The notes: generated by a model not told the origin, from the sequence alone. DNA of 64,000 nucleotides from Aquibium carbonis (GCF_003970795.1 NZ_RWKW01000056.1:85274-149273), one strand, 5' to 3'; numbered from the stretch's first letter, positions 8,654-19,100 are shown. Made by a program: numbers and translations.

Positions 8654-9407
8654 GATGCGCCTGCCCCAGATAGACGTCGCGGACACGCTGGTCGGTGCGG
8701 ATCACGTCCGGTTCGGCCTCGACGAGCACGCCGCCCGAAACCAGCACGATGATACGGCTTGCGAACCGGAACACGAGGCTCATGTCGTGCTCGATGAAGA
8801 GCACGGAAATGTCGTCGGGAAGGGCCGCGATGACCGAAAAGAGCTCGGCGCTCTCGCCCTTCGGCACGCCGGCTGCCGGTTCGTCTAGCAGCAGAACCTT
8901 CGGCCGCGTGGCGAGCGCGAGCCCGATCTCCAGCAATCGCTGCTGGCCGTAGGCGAGCACGCGCGTAGGCCGCGTGGCGACGTCCGAAAGGCGCAGCTGC
9001 ACGAGGATGGCCCAGGCCTCCGCTATCGCGTCCTCGTGCGAGGCGAGACTGCGCCAGAACTGCCCGGCCATGCCCATGCGCTCGGTGACGGCGAGCGTGA
9101 TCGCTTCGATCGGCGTCAGCGCGGGAAACAGCTGGTTGATCTGGAAGGTGCGGGCAAGCCCCGCCTTGACCCGGTCGGCCCGGTCCAGCCGGGTGATGTC
9201 TTGCCCGTCGAGCAGGACGCGGCCGGAATCGGGCGCAAGCTGCCCGGTGATCAGGTTGACGAGGGATGTCTTGCCCGCGCCGTTGGGTCCGATGAGCGCG
9301 TGTCGCGCGCCGCGCGGTAGCGTGATCGAGACGTCGCGCGCGACCTCCAGCGAGCCGAAGCGCTTGCGCAGGTTCTCGGTACGAAGGGCGAAGGTCTCCG
9401 TGCTCAT
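8646..9407 (-). CDS. livG: Liv-type ABC transporter ATPase LivG
   Basis: The 253-residue ATP-binding subunit has GPNGAGKT (Walker A), a Q-loop region ARTFQINQLF, YGQQRLLEIGLAL in place of the LSGGQ signature, [10 protein letters not shown] (Walker B) and FIEHDM. The degenerate signature YGQQR is normal for LivG proteins. The start is ATG 9407 (MSTETFALRT), overlapping the livM stop as ATGA; the much longer frame upstream is livM read out of phase. It forms the inner-membrane importer with LivH/LivM and LivF. Confidence 0.92.
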   Translation of the reverse strand: MSTETFALRTENLRKRFGSLEVARDVSITLPRGARHALIGPNGAGKTSLVNLITGQLAPDSGRVLLDGQDITRLDRADRVKAGLARTFQINQLFPALTPIEAITLAVTERMGMAGQFWRSLASHEDAIAEAWAILVQLRLSDVATRPTRVLAYGQQRLLEIGLALATRPKVLLLDEPAAGVPKGESAELFSVIAALPDDISVLFIEHDMSLVFRFASRIIVLVSGGVLVEAEPDVIRTDQRVRDVYLGQAHHG

Positions 9408-10402
9408 CGCCGGACCCTTTCCCAGATTTGCGCCAGGAAACCGAGAATGCCTTTCGGCATCACGAGGACGACGATCATCAGGAGGATGCCGATCCAGAAG
9501 TACCAGTATTGTGGATTGATCCCGGCGAGCTGGTCGCGCGCGACCATGAAGATGATCGCACCGATGATCCCGCCATAGAGGCGACCGGTTCCGCCGAGGA
9601 TCAGCATCACCACCACGTCGGCCGATCGTTGGAAGGAGAGCACGTCGAGCGCCACTTGCGACGTGGTCTGGGTCAGGAGCGCCCCCGCCACGCCCGCCAT
9701 GCCGGCCGAGATCGTGTAGATGACCTGCAGCCGGCGCTGGTGCGGCGCGCCTATGGCCGGCATGCGGTTCAGGTTTTCCCGGATGCCGCGCAACGAAAGG
9801 CCAAAGGCCGAATTCACGATGCGACGCGCGATCAGAACACCGATGAAGAGCACGATCAGCGTGTAGGAATAGGCCGTGTAGCCCCACAGGTCGTAGTCGA
9901 AGGTGCCGAAGATCGGCCAGACCGAGACCCCCTGCAAGCCGTCCGTGCCTCCGGTCAGCCAGCTCATCGAGTTGGCGAGTTCCATCGTCAGCAGTCCGAG
10001 CCCGAGCGTGATCATCAGCAGCGCCAGATGCTGGACCCGCACGATGATGAAGCTGACGAGGAAGCCGACGAGGGCCACGAAGGCGCCGGATATCAGAAGG
10101 CCTGTCAGCGGCTCGCCCCAGCCGGTCTTGGTCAGCAGGCCCGCCGCATAGGCGCCGAGGCCGAAGAACATCGCATGTCCGAGCGTGATGATGCCGGCAT
10201 AGCCGAGGATGAGGTCGACGGAGAGCACGAAGAGCGCCGCGATGGCGATCTGGCTCGCCAGCGTCAGGTAGGTTGGAAAGAAGAAGAACGGGATGAAGAC
10301 GGCGAGCCAGAACGCGACCTCGAACGGGCTCCAGCGGCCCTGGCGCATGATCCAGGCCCTTGCGCCGTCGAGGCCGGTGTTGTTGGCGGACGGATCGGAC
10401 AT
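9404..10402 (-). CDS. livM: branched-chain-type ABC transporter permease LivM
   Basis: This 332-residue integral membrane protein has about nine hydrophobic segments and the family motif LGYAGIITLGHAMFFGLGAY. It also carries the cytoplasmic coupling region ALRGIRENxNR-like (LSLRGIRENLNRMPAIG). ATG 10402 follows the livH stop by 4 bases. With LivH it forms the channel. The operon context (LigM, extradiol dioxygenase) suggests an aromatic acid rather than an amino acid as cargo; that is inference. Confidence 0.92.
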   Translation of the reverse strand: MSDPSANNTGLDGARAWIMRQGRWSPFEVAFWLAVFIPFFFFPTYLTLASQIAIAALFVLSVDLILGYAGIITLGHAMFFGLGAYAAGLLTKTGWGEPLTGLLISGAFVALVGFLVSFIIVRVQHLALLMITLGLGLLTMELANSMSWLTGGTDGLQGVSVWPIFGTFDYDLWGYTAYSYTLIVLFIGVLIARRIVNSAFGLSLRGIRENLNRMPAIGAPHQRRLQVIYTISAGMAGVAGALLTQTTSQVALDVLSFQRSADVVVMLILGGTGRLYGGIIGAIIFMVARDQLAGINPQYWYFWIGILLMIVVLVMPKGILGFLAQIWERVRR

Positions 10403-10406
10403 GGCG

Positions 10407-11270
10407 TCAGCGCTTTCCGAACAGGCCGAGCGGACGCCAGAACAGCACGCCCACCATCAGGAGGTAGATGAGGAAGGAGCCGAGCTCGGGCACGAAGTAC
10501 TTTCCCGCCACGTCGGCGATACCGAGCAAAGCTGCCGCGACGAAAGACCCGCCGATGGAGCCGAGCCCGCCGACGGCCACGACGATCAGCACGTAGATGA
10601 GGTAGTGAATGGCGAAGGTTGGATCGAGCCCGACGATCTCGATGGCAAGCGCGCCGCCGAGGCCGGCAAGGCCGCAGCCGAGCGCGAAGGTGATGGCGAA
10701 AATGGTGTCGACGTCGATGCCCAGCCCCTGTGCGACGCGCTGGTTATCGACGGCGGCGCGCACCTTGGCGCCGAAACGGGTGAACTCCAGTCCGAAGACG
10801 AGCGCCGCGGTGACGACCAGCGCGACCACGATGAGGAAAATGCGATAGATACCGAAGCGCAGTCCGCCGATCTCCACCCAGCCGCGCAGCATGTCGGGGA
10901 TCTGGATCGGCTGCTGGCCGGTCCCGAAGAGAAAGGTGGCGATGGAGGTCGCCACGAAGACGAGACCGACCGTGAACAGCACCTGGTTCAGTTCGCCCGA
11001 CCGGTAGAGCCTGCGAAACAGCGTGCGCTCGCAGGCAATGCCGACCACCGCCGCCCCCACGAAGGCCGCGGGCAGCGCGACGAAGAAGGAGAGCCCCGCC
11101 TCGCGCGTCACCACGAGTGCGAGGTAGCCGCCGAGCATGCCGAAGGCGCCATGCCCCAGATTGACGAAATTCATCAGCCCCAGCGTGACCGACAGCCCCA
11201 CCGACAGGACGAAGAGAAGCATCCCGAAGGCGAGACCGTCGAACAGGACGATCAGGAGATTGCCGGTCAC
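10407..11270 (-). CDS. livH: branched-chain-type ABC transporter permease LivH
   Basis: The 287-residue permease has eight or so membrane spans, the LivH motif LGLMNFVNLGHGAFGMLGGYLA and the C-terminal VVAVGGLGSIGGSFVAAALLG. The start is GTG 11270 (VTGNLLIVLF), 39 bases after the binding-protein stop, without a strong ribosome binding site, which suggests translational coupling or use of the nearby upstream reading. Confidence 0.92.
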   Translation of the reverse strand: MTGNLLIVLFDGLAFGMLLFVLSVGLSVTLGLMNFVNLGHGAFGMLGGYLALVVTREAGLSFFVALPAAFVGAAVVGIACERTLFRRLYRSGELNQVLFTVGLVFVATSIATFLFGTGQQPIQIPDMLRGWVEIGGLRFGIYRIFLIVVALVVTAALVFGLEFTRFGAKVRAAVDNQRVAQGLGIDVDTIFAITFALGCGLAGLGGALAIEIVGLDPTFAIHYLIYVLIVVAVGGLGSIGGSFVAAALLGIADVAGKYFVPELGSFLIYLLMVGVLFWRPLGLFGKR

Positions 11271-11309
11271 GTGAGCGCCGATTTCCGATTCGAGGTCAGG
11301 GACTTGGCG

Positions 11310-12491
11310 TCAGTTGTTCGCGCCGTGCAGCGGATCCTTCACGCCCTCGATCGTATCGATGATCACGTTCTGGAGCGTGCCGTCGACCTCCTGCACCTCG
11401 CGGATGTAGACGTTCTGCACGATGTCGCGCGTTTCCGGATCGATCGAGATCGGGCCGCGCGGGCTGTCCCAGGCCATGCCCTTGGCCGCCTCGACCAGCG
11501 CATCGCCGGACACGTCGCCATTCGTCTTCTTCAGCGCCTCGTAGATCAGGTGCATGCCATCATAGCCGCCGATGGAAAACAGGTCCGGGCTGCGGCCGTT
11601 GTTGGCTTCGCGATAGGCGGCGACGAAGGCGTTGTTCAACGGCTCCTCACGCTCGAGCGTGTAGTGGAAGGTGGTGACGATGCCGAGGGCATTGGCGCCC
11701 ATGCTCTCCAGGGCCTCGGGATGCGTCAACTCGCCCTGGCCGAAGATTCGCGTCGCCGGCGGGGTCAGTCCGCGCTCGGACAGCGCCTTGCCGATCGCCG
11801 CCGGCTGCCCGCCGCCCGGAACGAAGATGTACACGGCTTCGGGGTTCGCATCCTTCACGCGCTGCACGAAGGCCGAGAAGTCGGGATTGGCCACCGGCGT
11901 CTTGTCGGCGCCGATGATGCTGCCACCCGCCTCCGTAAAGCCCTGCGCGAACGACTTTTCCGCGTCGTGACCGGGGCCGTAGTCGGCAACCAGCGTATAG
12001 GCCTGCTTCACGCCGCCCTTTTCGAAAGCCCATTTTCCGAAGGCATAGTTGACCTGGGGAATGGTGACGGAGGTGCGCACGATGTAGGGCGACTTCTCCG
12101 TCACGACGGACGTCGCGGCGTTCATCACCACCATGAGTTTCTTGGCCTGGGTCGCCACGTCGGCGGCGCCCAATGCCTCGGGCGTCAGTGCGAAGCCGGC
12201 GATGATGTCGACGCCGTCGCGCACCACGAGTTCCTGCGCCAGGCGCTTGGCGACATCGGGGGCCGGGCCGCCAGTGTCCTTGCGCACGATCTCGATGGTC
12301 TTGCCATCCACCATGTTGCCGTTCTGCTGCATGTAGAGCTTGATGCCGGCATCGAGCTGGTTCGCGGCGTCGGCGAAGGGCCCGGAATAGGGCAGGATCA
12401 CCCCGACCTTCACCGTTTCCTGTGCATGCACACCGATGGACCAGGTCAGACCCGTGGCCACGGCAATGACGAACGTCGTTTTCGTTGGCAT
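11310..12491 (-). CDS. periplasmic ABC transporter substrate-binding protein (Peripla_BP_6 type)
   Basis: The 393-residue protein begins with a Sec signal peptide (MPTKTTFVIAVATGLTWS, cleavage after VHAQ or nearby) and continues ETVKVGVILPYSGPFADAAN, the standard start of leucine-type binding proteins. A long C-terminal lobe contains GGYDGMHLIYEAL. The start is ATG 12491 after GGGAGGAAAAC; the frame extending further upstream runs through the operator. It heads the livKHMGF operon and has two TGTATACA palindromes upstream. Members near aromatic genes often bind aromatic carboxylates, which fits the O-demethylase context but is not shown here. Confidence 0.9.
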   Translation of the reverse strand: MPTKTTFVIAVATGLTWSIGVHAQETVKVGVILPYSGPFADAANQLDAGIKLYMQQNGNMVDGKTIEIVRKDTGGPAPDVAKRLAQELVVRDGVDIIAGFALTPEALGAADVATQAKKLMVVMNAATSVVTEKSPYIVRTSVTIPQVNYAFGKWAFEKGGVKQAYTLVADYGPGHDAEKSFAQGFTEAGGSIIGADKTPVANPDFSAFVQRVKDANPEAVYIFVPGGGQPAAIGKALSERGLTPPATRIFGQGELTHPEALESMGANALGIVTTFHYTLEREEPLNNAFVAAYREANNGRSPDLFSIGGYDGMHLIYEALKKTNGDVSGDALVEAAKGMAWDSPRGPISIDPETRDIVQNVYIREVQEVDGTLQNVIIDTIEGVKDPLHGANN

Positions 12492-12529
12492 CTGTTTTCC
12501 TCCCAGAATGCAGCTTAAGCCGATCGTCA

Positions 12530-12539
12530 GTGTATACAC
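12530..12539. promoter_or_regulatory. TGTATACA operator 1 of the importer operon
   Basis: GTGTATACAC is a perfect 10-bp palindrome 38 bases upstream of the binding-protein ATG. It shares the TGTATACA core with the metF and ligM sites. Confidence 0.65.
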
Positions 12540-12751
12540 GGGGAGCCCGAAATCAATGGGGGATCATGCGTGACGACGCGAATTCGGTCGCCCATCCGAG
12601 ATCCGGCCGATCACGGGGAGGCGCTTGCAAAGCGGCAAAAGAAAGTGGGGTCGAGAGGGGCCGGGACCGGATGATCACGCTTCTCCCGGGCGCTAGAACT
12701 GCAGCAGGATCGCGAGACACCGATCCGTCGGCCACGTCCTGAATTGCTATA

Positions 12752-12761
12752 GTGTATACAC
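12752..12761. promoter_or_regulatory. TGTATACA operator 2 of the importer operon
   Basis: A second perfect copy of GTGTATACAC lies 260 bases upstream of the binding-protein ATG. It may be an auxiliary operator, or belong to an unseen transcript beyond the transglutaminase stop at 12838. Confidence 0.55.
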
Positions 12762-12837
12762 ATTCGCCGTCCATCCGCGAACGTCGCCCGGCGCACGATC
12801 CAGTTGAATCATCACGCGAAGTCGTTGAACCGTTTTC

Positions 12838-13734
12838 TCAGGAAGCCTTCGCGGTCTCGCGGACGGGGACGACATCGACCGCATGCGTGCTCGACTGCGG
12901 TCCCGACGTCCGCATCGTCCCCTTGATCGGCGACACGTCGAAATAGTCCCTGCCCTGCGCCACCACCACGTGGTCTTCACCGGCGAACATGGCGTTCGTC
13001 GGATCGAACTCGATCCAGCCGAGTTCCGTCCCGCACCAGGCGCGCACCCACGCGTGCATGGCATCGGCTCCCTCCAGCCGCTCCTTTCCCTCGGGCGGAA
13101 TCGTGCGCAGGAAGCCGCTCACATAGCCGGCCGGAATGCCAAGCCCACGCAGGCAGGCGATCATGACATGGCTGAAGTCCTGGCAGACGCCGTGGCGGTT
13201 CTCGAATGCCTCGAGCATCGGCGTCGATACGGTCGTCGCCTTCGGATCGAAGCGCATGTCCCTATGGAGCGCCAGGCCGACCAGCTTGACCAGTTCCAGC
13301 ACGCTGGGGCGATCGGCGACGAAGGCGCGGGCATAGTCGGTGGTGGCCTGCTCGATCGGAACCCGCGGCGAGGCACCGAGAAAATGGTGCGGCGACGATC
13401 CCGCCACGTCGCGCCAGGCGAACAATTCGTCGGCAAGCCTGTCGAGCGACGGCGATATGTCGAGGATGTCACCGGCCTGGCGGCGCTCGACCCGCGACTG
13501 CATGGTGTAGACGATCTTGCTGTGCGGACGATCGAAGCCGACCTCCACGCAGGCATTGCCGAAGAAGTCAACGAAGTTGATCCATTCGTCGGGCTTCGGG
13601 ACGATGTTGAGCGAACCCGCCACCAGCCGCTGCCGACCTGGAACATCCGCTGGCAGCAGCCTCGCGATATGGCGACCGGCATCGGCCGAGAAGTCGTAGC
13701 GATAAGCCATGCGCAGGCTGATGTCGTAGAGCAT
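12838..13734 (-). CDS. transglutaminase-like protein
   Basis: The 298-residue protein has an N-terminal bacterial transglutaminase-associated domain (IARLLPADVPGRQRL) and a papain-like transglutaminase core. The catalytic triad is visible: C184 (HGVCQDFSH), H227 (AMHAWV) and D244 (IEFDPTN). There is no signal peptide. It is the last of three genes that commonly travel together (DUF2126 protein, ATP-grasp/alpha-E, transglutaminase). Comparative genomics by others predicted that such sets build and trim a peptide-like product. The 12-base gap to the upstream gene indicates one operon. Confidence 0.85.
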   Translation of the reverse strand: MLYDISLRMAYRYDFSADAGRHIARLLPADVPGRQRLVAGSLNIVPKPDEWINFVDFFGNACVEVGFDRPHSKIVYTMQSRVERRQAGDILDISPSLDRLADELFAWRDVAGSSPHHFLGASPRVPIEQATTDYARAFVADRPSVLELVKLVGLALHRDMRFDPKATTVSTPMLEAFENRHGVCQDFSHVMIACLRGLGIPAGYVSGFLRTIPPEGKERLEGADAMHAWVRAWCGTELGWIEFDPTNAMFAGEDHVVVAQGRDYFDVSPIKGTMRTSGPQSSTHAVDVVPVRETAKAS

Positions 13735-13746
13735 GGGTGAGCGCCC

Positions 13747-16152
13747 CTATCGCATGTACTTGGCGGAAAAGGCGTCCGAGAGCGCTGCGATGTCGGCGCC
13801 CAGCGCCTCCAGTTCGGCCGTGCCGAGCGTCTCGGGAAGCTGCAGTTCCAGTCCCGTCCGCAGCTTCAGCAACGCCCGTCGCAGCGGGGTCAGCGGCTGA
13901 TGCGGATCCTGGCCCGGCAGATAGTCCAGGTGGCCGGCGATCTCGCCGAACTGGTAGACCACGGAGCGCGGGTTGAGGCTGTCCAGCGCGAGCAGGTCCA
14001 CCACCGTCGCGCGGTTGGTCGCCACGGCGTAACGGCGTCGATGCGACATCACGCTGTCGCCGATCTCTACCGCCATGTCGAGGCTGCCGTCGGGCGCCTC
14101 CTCGTCGGCGAGAACCGCAAGCAGGTTGGCCATCGACAGCGACCGCTCCAGCGAGCGGCCGATGGTGAGAAACCGCCAGCCGGCGAAATGGTACATGTTC
14201 TCGTGCACGAGACCCGAGAAACCCGAAAGCTTGCGCAGGAGGATGCTCATCGCCCGCGACATGTCATCGCCGGGCTCCACCGTGTCCTGCATGGCGCGAA
14301 CGGTCTTTGCGAGATCGGCCAGCGCCATCCACCCGTCGGACGAAAACCGGTCGCGCACGTGACCGGCCGAACGTGCCGCCGAGGTGATCGTGGCGCCCAG
14401 CGCGCTCGGCATCTCGTCGGCGCGCGTGACGCCGAGCCCTTCGAGATGCGCCGCACAAAGCTTCAGCAACGGCGTCTCGGCCGTCGACGATTCCGCCAGC
14501 CGCACATGATACGCGCGCAAGACCCGGACGAGGTTTTCGGTCCGCTCCACATAACGGCCGAGCCAGAAGAGATTGTCGGCCGCGCGGCTCGGCAATTCGC
14601 CAGGTTGCTGGCGCGCGAAGGCCTTGTCGTTGGCGGCATGCATGGTGTCGGACGGCACCGGCTTGTCGCTGACGATCCACACGTCGGCCGCCGTGCCACC
14701 CTCCTGCAGGGCAAGGGCCGCCGAGGCGGCGGTGCGGCCGATCCGGGCAAAGCCTCCCGGCATGACCTTCCATCCGTCGCGGGTGCGCGCCAGGAAGACG
14801 CGAAGGCTCATCGGTCGCGGCGCGAGCCGTCCGTCGACGAGAGCCGGGGTCGTCGACAGCGTCACCGCTTCCTGCCCGACGAGTTGGCCGGCGCCATGGT
14901 CGATCCAGGCCTCTACCGTTTCCCGCATCTCGCGCGTGAAGGCGCCGCCGATCGCCGAAACGTCGTCGAGATCGAAGAGGAGACGGGTCGAGAAGGCCTT
15001 GCCGATGGTCATTCGCGCCGCGTTGGCCTTGACGTAGTCGCGCTCCGCCGATTGCCCGCACCACCAGGTGGCCACGTTTGCCAGCTTCAGAGGTTCGCCC
15101 AGAAGCGCCCTGCAGATGCGTGGCATGAAGGCGAGAAAGGCGCGCGCCTCCACGACGCCGCTGCCCAGCGCATTGACCAATGTGACGTTGCCGGCCCGCA
15201 CGGCGCCGAGCAGGCCGGGCGTGCCCAACCGCGAGCCCTCGTTGAGCTCGAGCGGATCGGCCCAGGCAGCGTCGAGGCGACGCCAGAGCACGCTGACCGG
15301 CTTCAACCCCGCAATGGTGCGCACCATCAGTTCACCGTCGCGAACGGTCAGATCCTCCCCTTCGAGCAGCATGAGCCCGAGATAGCGGGCAATGTAGGCG
15401 TGCTCGAAATAGGTGTCGTTGTGCTGCCCCGGAGTCAGGATACCGATGGGGCTGTCGTCGTTTTCCCTCAGGTCCTGAAGCGTGTCACGAAACGTGCGAA
15501 AGAAGCCTGCGAGGCGGTGGACGTTCGCCCGGCCGTAAAGGTCGGAGTAGACACGCGCGGTGGCGATGCGGTTTTCAAGCGCGAAGCCCGCGCCCGAAGG
15601 CGCCTGGGTCCGGTCGCCGAGCACCCACCACTCGCCATCCGGACCACGGCCGAGATCGAAGGCAAGATAATGCAGGAAATGGCCCGATCGCGGCACGACG
15701 CCGACCAGCGGGCGCAGCCACTCCTGGTTGCCGGCGACGATTGCCGGCGGCAGGTGGCCGTCCCTGACGAGACGGTTCTCCCCGTAGAGGTCCGCCACGA
15801 GCAGTTCGAGCAGATCCGCGCGCTGGACGAGCCCCGCCTCGAGCGCCGTCCATTCGCGCTCGTCGATGAGGACGGGCACATGGCTCAGCGGCCAGTCGCG
15901 CTCGATCGCCTGGTCGCGCCCGTACTGGCGGTAGAACACCCCGGCATCACGCAGGTACTGGTCGCCGCGCGCGATCCGCTCGGCCAGTTCCTGCGGCTGC
16001 ATCGCCGCCAGAGCCTCCAGATAGGCGCGCCAGACAGGCCGGATGGCCCGATCCGACCCCAGGAGTTCGTCGGGAATCGTGTCGGACGTCCGGTAGCCGG
16101 CGAGCAACTGGGCGATCGGATCCTGGCGGGCGGGTTCGACCTTCACGGCCAT
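13747..16152 (-). CDS. circularly permuted ATP-grasp / alpha-E (DUF403) fusion protein
   Basis: The 801-residue protein joins a CP-ATP-grasp ligase domain (about 1-470) and an alpha-helical alpha-E domain (about 490-800). The ATP-grasp part shows GDRTQAPSGAGFALENR, LTPGQHNDTYFEH and VNALGSGVVE, the usual conserved blocks of the family. The alpha-E domain begins AADNLFWLGRYVERTENL, its hallmark. Many genomes encode these as two genes, so this is the fused form. ATP-grasp enzymes of this set are predicted to ligate carboxylates to amines; no substrate is known. It is 4 bases from the DUF2126 gene stop. Confidence 0.88.
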   Translation of the reverse strand: MAVKVEPARQDPIAQLLAGYRTSDTIPDELLGSDRAIRPVWRAYLEALAAMQPQELAERIARGDQYLRDAGVFYRQYGRDQAIERDWPLSHVPVLIDEREWTALEAGLVQRADLLELLVADLYGENRLVRDGHLPPAIVAGNQEWLRPLVGVVPRSGHFLHYLAFDLGRGPDGEWWVLGDRTQAPSGAGFALENRIATARVYSDLYGRANVHRLAGFFRTFRDTLQDLRENDDSPIGILTPGQHNDTYFEHAYIARYLGLMLLEGEDLTVRDGELMVRTIAGLKPVSVLWRRLDAAWADPLELNEGSRLGTPGLLGAVRAGNVTLVNALGSGVVEARAFLAFMPRICRALLGEPLKLANVATWWCGQSAERDYVKANAARMTIGKAFSTRLLFDLDDVSAIGGAFTREMRETVEAWIDHGAGQLVGQEAVTLSTTPALVDGRLAPRPMSLRVFLARTRDGWKVMPGGFARIGRTAASAALALQEGGTAADVWIVSDKPVPSDTMHAANDKAFARQQPGELPSRAADNLFWLGRYVERTENLVRVLRAYHVRLAESSTAETPLLKLCAAHLEGLGVTRADEMPSALGATITSAARSAGHVRDRFSSDGWMALADLAKTVRAMQDTVEPGDDMSRAMSILLRKLSGFSGLVHENMYHFAGWRFLTIGRSLERSLSMANLLAVLADEEAPDGSLDMAVEIGDSVMSHRRRYAVATNRATVVDLLALDSLNPRSVVYQFGEIAGHLDYLPGQDPHQPLTPLRRALLKLRTGLELQLPETLGTAELEALGADIAALSDAFSAKYMR

Positions 16153-16156
16153 GACA

Positions 16157-19100
16157 TCAGATCCCCGGCGCGCGCCTGAGGTCGAGCGTCATGGGGAATT
16201 CGGGGTGCGGGGTTTCCGGCTGGGGCATATAGGCCCCCGGTGTGTGACCGTGCGCCTCGAAGCGCGCGAGCCGTCGCGCCTCCGCCTCGTTGGCATTGAC
16301 CGGAAAGGTCTCGTAGTTGCGGCCACCCGGATGCGCGACATGGTAGACGCAGCCGCCGATCGCCCGGCCGCTCCAGCTGTCGAAGACGTCGAAGGTCAGC
16401 GGCGCGTTGATCGGCAACACCGGGTGCAGGGCCATGGCCGGCTGCCACGCCTTGAAACGGACCCCGCCGACAGACACGCCGCCCGTCGAGGTCTTGGCCA
16501 GCGGCACGCGGCGGCGATTGCACGCGACGAGATAGCGCTCGGGGTCGGTTGTCGTCAGCTTCACCTGCATGCGCTCGACGGAACTGTCGGTGTAGCGCAC
16601 GGTGCCGCCGATCGCGCCGGTCTCGCCCAGGACATGCCAGGGCTCCAGCGCCTGGCGCAGTTCCAGGTGCACGCCCTCCACCTCCACCTCGCCGCAATAG
16701 GGGAAGCGGAACTCGGCCTGCGCTTCGTACCACTCCGGCCGCAACGTGAAACCGTGGTCGGACAGGTCGCGCAGCACGTCGAGGAAATCGTCCCAGACGA
16801 AATGCGGCAGCATGAGGCGGTCGTGCAGCACCGTGCCCCAGCGCACCGGCGTGCCGGTGAGCGGCGATTTCCAGAAGCGCGCGATCAGCGCCCGGATAAG
16901 CACCTGCTGGGCCAGGCTCATGCGCGGGTTGGGCGGCATCTCGAAGCCGCGAAACTCGACCAGGCCGAGCCGACCCGTTGGCCCATCGGGCGAATAGAGC
17001 TTGTCGATGCAGATCTCGGCTCGGTGGGTGTTTCCGGTAACGTCGATCAGGATGTTGCGCAAAAGGCGGTCGACCAGCCACGGCAAGGGCGGCGCAGCTT
17101 CGCCGTGGCTCGGTATCTGCGACAGCGCGATTTCCAGTTCGTAGAGCGAATCGTGGCGCGCCTCGTCCATGCGCGGCGCCTGGCTTGTGGGCCCGATGAA
17201 CAGGCCGGAAAACAGGTAGGACAGCGCTGGGTGCCGCTGCCAGTGCAGGATCAGGCTCTTCAGGAGGTCCGGCCTGCGCAGGAACGGGCTGTCCATCGGT
17301 GTCGCGCCGCCGACGACGACATGATTGCCGCCGCCGGTTCCCGTGTGGCGTCCATCGATCATGAACTTGTCGGCACCCAGCCGCGACTGGCGCGCCTCCT
17401 CGTAGATCGCCTCGGTGGTCGCCACGCAGTCGTCCCACGTGGAGGCCGGATGGATGTTGACCTCGATGACGCCCGGGTCCGGCGCGACGCGAATGACGTT
17501 CATGCGCGGATCGACCGGCGGGGCGTAGCCCTCGATGTGGACCGGCAGCCCGAGGTCGCGCGCAGCTTCCTCCGCCGCCGCCACGAGCTCCAGATAGTCC
17601 TCAAGCCGTTCGACAGGCGGCATGAACACGCAGAGCCGGCCGTCGCGCGGCTCGACCGAGACCGCGGTGCGTACGGCGCCCTCGAGTTCGCCTGCGCTCT
17701 GCTCGACGCGGGTCTGACGCGCCTCGGCGGCGGTGAACGAAGCCACGGGCTGGGCCGCGCCGCCAAGGCCGTCAGTGCCCATACCCACCCCTTCCGAGGT
17801 CTCGGGACGACCGGTCGCGGTGCCGCCGAAGCTGGATGGATCCGGCAGCGGCCCTCGCTGTTCGGTGGGATCGGCGGGATTGACGAAGGGATAGTGTGAA
17901 GGCGCGATCCAAGGCAACGACCCGAGCGGCAGGCGGTAGCCGACCGGGCTGTCACCCGGCACGAGGAGTATGTATCCCCTTCGGCTCTTCCATTTCTCCG
18001 ACCGCCAGCGATGGCCGGATGCCTTGGCCTGCCAGCGCTGCACCGGCAGCACGTAGCCGGACGGCTCGGTCAGGCCGCGTTCGAAGACGCGCGCCATGCG
18101 ATGCCGCTCTTCGGGGTCCTTCAGCTTCGAGTTTTCCGGCGTGACGTTCTCGGGCAGGTTTGCCTCCCGCAGCAGCCATTCGCCCGGATCCTCGAAAGCG
18201 GGCAGCACATGATCCGGCTCGATGCCGAGATGGCCGGCGATCCCCTGCAGCAGCGCTTCGGCCTGTTGCTTGCTCACCGCGCCGATCCCGCCTTCCGGTG
18301 CAATCAGCGCCGGATCGTTCCAGATCGGCTTGCCGTCGCGCCGCCAGTAGAGCGAAAACGTCCAGCGCGGGAGTGTTTCGCCGGGATACCACTTGCCCTG
18401 GCCGTAGTGCAGGAAGCCGCCCGGCGCGAAACGGTCGCGCAGCCTGCGGATCAGTTTGTCCGCAAAGAAGCGCTTGGTGGGACCGACGGCTTCGGTGTTC
18501 CACTCGGGCGCCTCGAAGTCGTCGATCGACACGAAGGTTGGTTCGCCGCCCATGGTCAGCCGCACGTCGCCGGCCTGCAGCGCCGCGTCGACCTTGCGCC
18601 CGACCGCGTCGAGCGCAGTCCAGGACTCGTCGGAAAAGGGCTTGGTGATGCGCGGGTGCTCGGCCACCCGGGACACCGTCATCTCGAAGTCGAACTCGGT
18701 GTTGGCCTGTCCGAAATAGCCGCCCGAGATCGGAGCGGCGTTGCGGTAGTGCGGCGTAGCCGCCAATGGAATGTGGCTCTCGCCCGTCAGCAGCCCGGAC
18801 GTCGGGTCGAAGCCGATCCAGCCTGCGCCGGGTAGGAAGACTTCCACCCAGGCGTGAAGGTCGGTGAAATCGTGCTCGGTTCCCGCTGGCCCGTCCAGCG
18901 CGACGAGATCGGGCTTCAACTGGATCAGGTAGCCGGACACGAAGCGGGCCGCAAAGCCGAGATGGCGCAGGATCTGGACGAAGAGCCAGGATGAATCGCG
19001 GCAGGAACCGGTTTCGACGGCAAAGGTCTCCTCGGGCTCCTGGACGCCAGGCTCCATCCGGATGACGTAGCCGATTTCCCGCGAGAGGCGAGCGTTGAGA

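Larger units (their letters stand above)
12492..12837. other. importer promoter region
   Basis: This 346-bp stretch between the binding-protein start and the transglutaminase stop holds two identical 10-bp palindromes GTGTATACAC (12530-12539 and 12752-12761), 222 bases apart. The spacing is close to 21 helical turns, so looping between two repressor dimers is possible. No other feature was recognised. Confidence 0.55.

Noticed and set aside
10293..12518. Plus-strand frame of 741 codons opposite livH and the binding-protein gene
   Set aside because: No domain is recognisable and the opposing strand encodes canonical transporter subunits.
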